A DNA stretch of 64,000 nt from CBDCVN01 sp965223585. Its GTDB lineage: Bacteria > Deinococcota > Deinococci > Deinococcales > Trueperaceae. A program made the translations under genes and the position numbers. The DNA is taken from assembly GCA_965223585.1 (NCBI GenBank), contig CBDCWW010000022.1, positions 248,001 to 312,000 on the forward strand. Reading direction: 5' to 3'. Under the pieces are notes generated by a model. The model was not told where the DNA came from, did not search any database, and saw nothing but the letters and a program-made list of their open reading frames with translations. Position 1 is the stretch's first letter. The number at the start of each line of letters is the position of its first letter. Of the stretch, positions 61,908 through 64,000 are shown piece by piece.

Positions 61908-62176
61908 TAGTTAATATTGAAGAAAATATTTTAACACCTGAACAACTTATCTGGATGGACAGTAAAATAATTGAACGTCGTTCACAGGCACAAGATGGAG
62001 AACGTAGAGGGCCTTTTGGTCCAAATTTTGGACAGCAGCAACGTGAAAACCCCAATCGTGAAGCATTTTTGGCAGCTATTCAAAGTGGACAGTTACCAAA
62101 CACCTTTCAACGCCCAGAAGCAGCCAAGAGGCTAACTAGTTTGATAGAAGATCTTGAGGAGAAGCTTGAACCATAA
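61908..62176 (+). pseudogene. Small secreted protein, 3' part
   Basis: Continuation of the gene cut at 59346: VNIEENILTPEQLIWMDSKI, then a Gly/Gln-rich stretch (RRGPFGPNFGQQQREN) and a C-terminal helix (AAKRLTSLIEDLEEKLEP). The helical build and the TPEQ motif loosely resemble periplasmic Spy/CpxP-like adaptors, a weak link. Its end overlaps the convergent minus-strand gene by about 40 bp. Confidence 0.7.
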
Positions 62177-63011
62177 GCTTATTGATAAGTTTATTCGTAG
62201 GCAATAAATCTTGAATGTATTTAATAGTAAATGGCTTATGAATTAGGCGCTTGATCCTTTTGGTAAGCCAAATATCCGCCCCTGAAGTTTTATCAACCAA
62301 CATAATAACTTCTTTAATATTGCCTTTGCGACCTAAGTAATGTGCTGCACCTATGACTTCGATATCACTATTTATTAAGTCTCTCCTTACCCTTAAACCT
62401 TCTTGTTGCAAATAATTAGGATCAATTTGGTGCTGTGCTAGAATTTGCTTATCCGTCTTAAGGGCATTGACAAGATTTTCATTAACTAACCAAGGTTGTC
62501 CTATAACACCTAAATAATCTCCACTTGAAATTGAAGGTGGCTCAGGTTGGCTTTGGGTTTTAATACTACCATGATAACGTTCCCATATCCGTCTCACTTC
62601 ATTACTTTGTCTTGTTAACGGGTAGAGGGTTTGTATAACTAATTTTTCTAATTCAGATTGAGAAATGTTAAGTGTGGCAGGTACTCGTAAAATAGGAGGT
62701 AACCCTTTTACTTTTCTGGCTAGAGTATCAACAAAATTTGCTATCCAAGGATCTTGAGCACTGCCTTTAGTAGCGTTTGAAGAATAATTGATGTCTGGAA
62801 CTACAATGTAATCTACCTTAAGTAACAATGCTTGTAAAACGGCAAGCCGAAAAACTAGACCGCCTATTTCCTCTAAATCGACGCGTTTAGTTTGGTAAGT
62901 TACACTTTTTGCATCAGCAAAGACCGTTTCTCCCCCAACTCCTTGGAAAAGCTTTACCCAAAAAGGCCCGTAGCGTGACCAAAGGAGTTGGGTTATAAAA
63001 CCTATTTGCAT
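62136..63011 (-). CDS. Conserved-looking protein, possibly CoA-dehydratase-activase-related
   Basis: 291 residues, no signal peptide. The N-terminus (IGFITQLLWSRYGPFWVKLFQGVGGETVFAD) resembles DUF2229-type proteins related to 2-hydroxyacyl-CoA dehydratase components, which open with a similar tyrosine/glycine-rich helix. YIVVPDINY and the C-terminal DIWLTKRIKRLIHK fit loosely. No Cys cluster for an iron-sulfur centre is visible. It sits 3 bp after the protease gene on the same strand, so the two are likely co-transcribed. Confidence 0.45.
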   Translation of the reverse strand: MQIGFITQLLWSRYGPFWVKLFQGVGGETVFADAKSVTYQTKRVDLEEIGGLVFRLAVLQALLLKVDYIVVPDINYSSNATKGSAQDPWIANFVDTLARKVKGLPPILRVPATLNISQSELEKLVIQTLYPLTRQSNEVRRIWERYHGSIKTQSQPEPPSISSGDYLGVIGQPWLVNENLVNALKTDKQILAQHQIDPNYLQQEGLRVRRDLINSDIEVIGAAHYLGRKGNIKEVIMLVDKTSGADIWLTKRIKRLIHKPFTIKYIQDLLPTNKLINKLMVQASPQDLLSN

Positions 63012-63014
63012 TAA

Positions 63015-64000
63015 CTAAAAAAGCTTGCCGGGTGCAAATGGTAAACCTTTCAAAACACGTAAAGCTTCTGCTACAGGTGCATCATAGCCTCGAGCCAGCT
63101 CTTCTAAGTTGCTGCTAGCAATAATATTAGGCTTAACCCCTTCATCAAAACTTTCCCCACTAACAGATTGCACATTTGCTACTGCCATAAGTACTACACT
63201 ACCATCAGGTAAATCAAAACCACGTAGGGCTTCAACATTTCCATTTGTTGCTTGGCCTATTATGGTAGCACGCCCTAGATCTTGTAACACTAGAGGGGCA
63301 ACTTCACCAGCACTGCTATTATCACTACTTACTAAAACTACCAATGGGCCTGTAAAAACTACAGGATCTTTAACTGCAGCTTCTGAAATTGCCTCACCAT
63401 CTAAATTACGTAAGAGGCTACGACCTACTTCTCCTTCAAGACTATAATCTGTTTGCCAAGCAACTCCATCACGGTCAATAGCTTGTGCCCATACACCTTG
63501 TGTAAATATGCCTATTAGCAAACCTAATTCTGCTAGACGCCCTCCCAAATTATGCCGTAAATCTAGTACTAATGAGGTAGCACCTTGGGTTTGCAAGTCG
63601 GCTACAAGTTCATGAGCCTGTGCTGCTACATTTGCTTCATTAAAGGTAGGAATAAACAAATACCCTGTAGTAGCATCAAGCATTTCTGCTTGAGGAGCAT
63701 TACTAACCATTTCAAAGAAAATTGGTTCAGGTGTAATAGTAAAGGTTAAAAGATTAAGTTTACGCTTAACACTGACAGTTACTTTTCCTTGGGAAACAGC
63801 ATCTTTAAAAATAGTACCAACAGTGATATTGGGTTGGGTTATGTCTAGGCCATTTAAAGTTTTAATAACATCTCCACGGCGCAGGCCCACTTTATAAGCA
63901 GGTGTATCAGGGTAAACCCGCTGAATAACTAGTCCCTGACCCTTTACATAATCATGTTGAAAGCCTAAGCCAACTTGTGCAGGCGAGAAGGGGCTATCAA
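63015..64000 (-). CDS. S41-family (C-terminal processing) protease with PDZ domain, partial
   Basis: The gene runs off the right edge; 327 codons are seen. A PDZ domain comes first (VGLGFQHDYVKGQGLVIQRVYPDTPAYKVGLRRGDVI). The S41 core follows, with LVLDLRHNLGGRLAELGLLIG and the nucleophile region LVSSDNSSAGEVAPL. The position that normally holds the catalytic Lys (GKG in CtpA) reads TNGNVEAL, so the Lys appears replaced by Asn. It may use the tricorn-like arrangement or be inactive. The N-terminus and any signal peptide lie outside the window. Confidence 0.82.
   Translation of the reverse strand, partial: DSPFSPAQVGLGFQHDYVKGQGLVIQRVYPDTPAYKVGLRRGDVIKTLNGLDITQPNITVGTIFKDAVSQGKVTVSVKRKLNLLTFTITPEPIFFEMVSNAPQAEMLDATTGYLFIPTFNEANVAAQAHELVADLQTQGATSLVLDLRHNLGGRLAELGLLIGIFTQGVWAQAIDRDGVAWQTDYSLEGEVGRSLLRNLDGEAISEAAVKDPVVFTGPLVVLVSSDNSSAGEVAPLVLQDLGRATIIGQATNGNVEALRGFDLPDGSVVLMAVANVQSVSGESFDEGVKPNIIASSNLEELARGYDAPVAEALRVLKGLPFAPGKLF

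Larger units (their letters stand above)
1188..63094. repeat. Dispersed highly iterated palindrome CTCGAG (often GCTCGAGC)
   Basis: About 54 copies were counted by eye between the first (1188) and last (63089-63094), inside genes and between them. The sequence is roughly 36-38% GC, so a simple base-composition model predicts about 7. Many copies have the 8-bp form GCTCGAGC, for example near 6970, 7450, 22153 and 25690. In genes the palindrome is read in different frames (Leu-Glu, Ala-Arg-Ala, Ser-Ser), so protein sequence alone does not explain it. None lies inside the insertion sequences, and only one lies between about 9.23 and 17.73 kb. This resembles the HIP1 palindrome of cyanobacteria in behaviour, not in sequence. 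Confidence 0.85.

Noticed and set aside
1..64000. tRNA, rRNA or CRISPR arrays
   Set aside because: No T-loop-like GTTCGAATC cloverleaf, no rRNA core sequence and no regularly spaced direct repeats were found on reading both strands.

Overview
The window is AT-rich DNA from a diderm (outer-membrane) bacterium. Evidence for an outer membrane is two TolC-family proteins, an RND pump, membrane-fusion proteins and a small outer-membrane beta-barrel. The core genes (hslUV, mnmG, ubiD, a complete branched-chain amino acid transporter) point to a free-living chromosome. The MnmG and RND sequences resemble, from memory, the Deinococcota type, but the lineage cannot be fixed from sequence reading alone. 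The most striking genome-wide signal is the palindrome CTCGAG (often GCTCGAGC). I counted about 54 copies by eye where roughly 7 would be expected at this base composition. It is absent from every insertion sequence and rare in one block of accessory genes.

Layout. 1-6.5 kb (minus strand): a partial cytosine-5 DNA methyltransferase, hslU, hslV, a sugar ABC permease, a RimK-like ATP-grasp ligase, a second sugar permease broken by one base in an A8 tract, and an outer-membrane protein. 6.7-9.2 kb: a GntR regulator with two FCD-like domains, divergent from livK, with a TGGTATACCA-type operator between them. 9.3-18.5 kb: accessory genes for secreted, lipoprotein and TPR proteins, a DSF-synthase (RpfF)-like crotonase and a histone-deacetylase-family enzyme. 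This block separates livK from livHMGF (19.1-22.5 kb). 22.7-24.3 kb: an FMN reductase, a MarR repressor and a RibD-like reductase behind a perfect sigma-70 promoter embedded in repeated operator half-sites. 24.3-26.5 kb: small membrane genes and a pentapeptide-repeat protein.

26.6-35.5 kb is a family of secreted WD40-type beta-propeller genes torn up by insertion sequences. One element (30556-33165) is itself split by another (31763-32774); removing each, with one copy of its target duplication, restores the reading frames exactly. 35.6-38.1 kb: two secreted unknown proteins and a TetR repressor. 38.6-46.5 kb is an efflux operon. It carries a normal TolC, membrane-fusion protein and RND pump, plus two reduced paralogues: a TolC-like protein without beta-barrel strands and an RND-like protein without the membrane bundle. 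46.5-50 kb: an unknown gene, a secreted DcrB-like gene split by an IS1634-type element, and a small HTH protein. 50.3-55 kb: mnmG, ubiD and an M23 peptidase. 55.4-59 kb: a MacA/MacB-type exporter. 59.1-62.2 kb: a small secreted gene split by an IS630-type element that is itself split by an IS3-type element. 62.1-64 kb: an unknown protein and a partial S41 protease.

The themes are tripartite export (two systems), amino acid and sugar import, and heavy, layered, apparently recent insertion-sequence activity. Candidates for undescribed biology are the reduced TolC/RND pair, the RpfF-like gene outside its usual context, and the CTCGAG highly iterated palindrome. No tRNA, rRNA or CRISPR array was seen.
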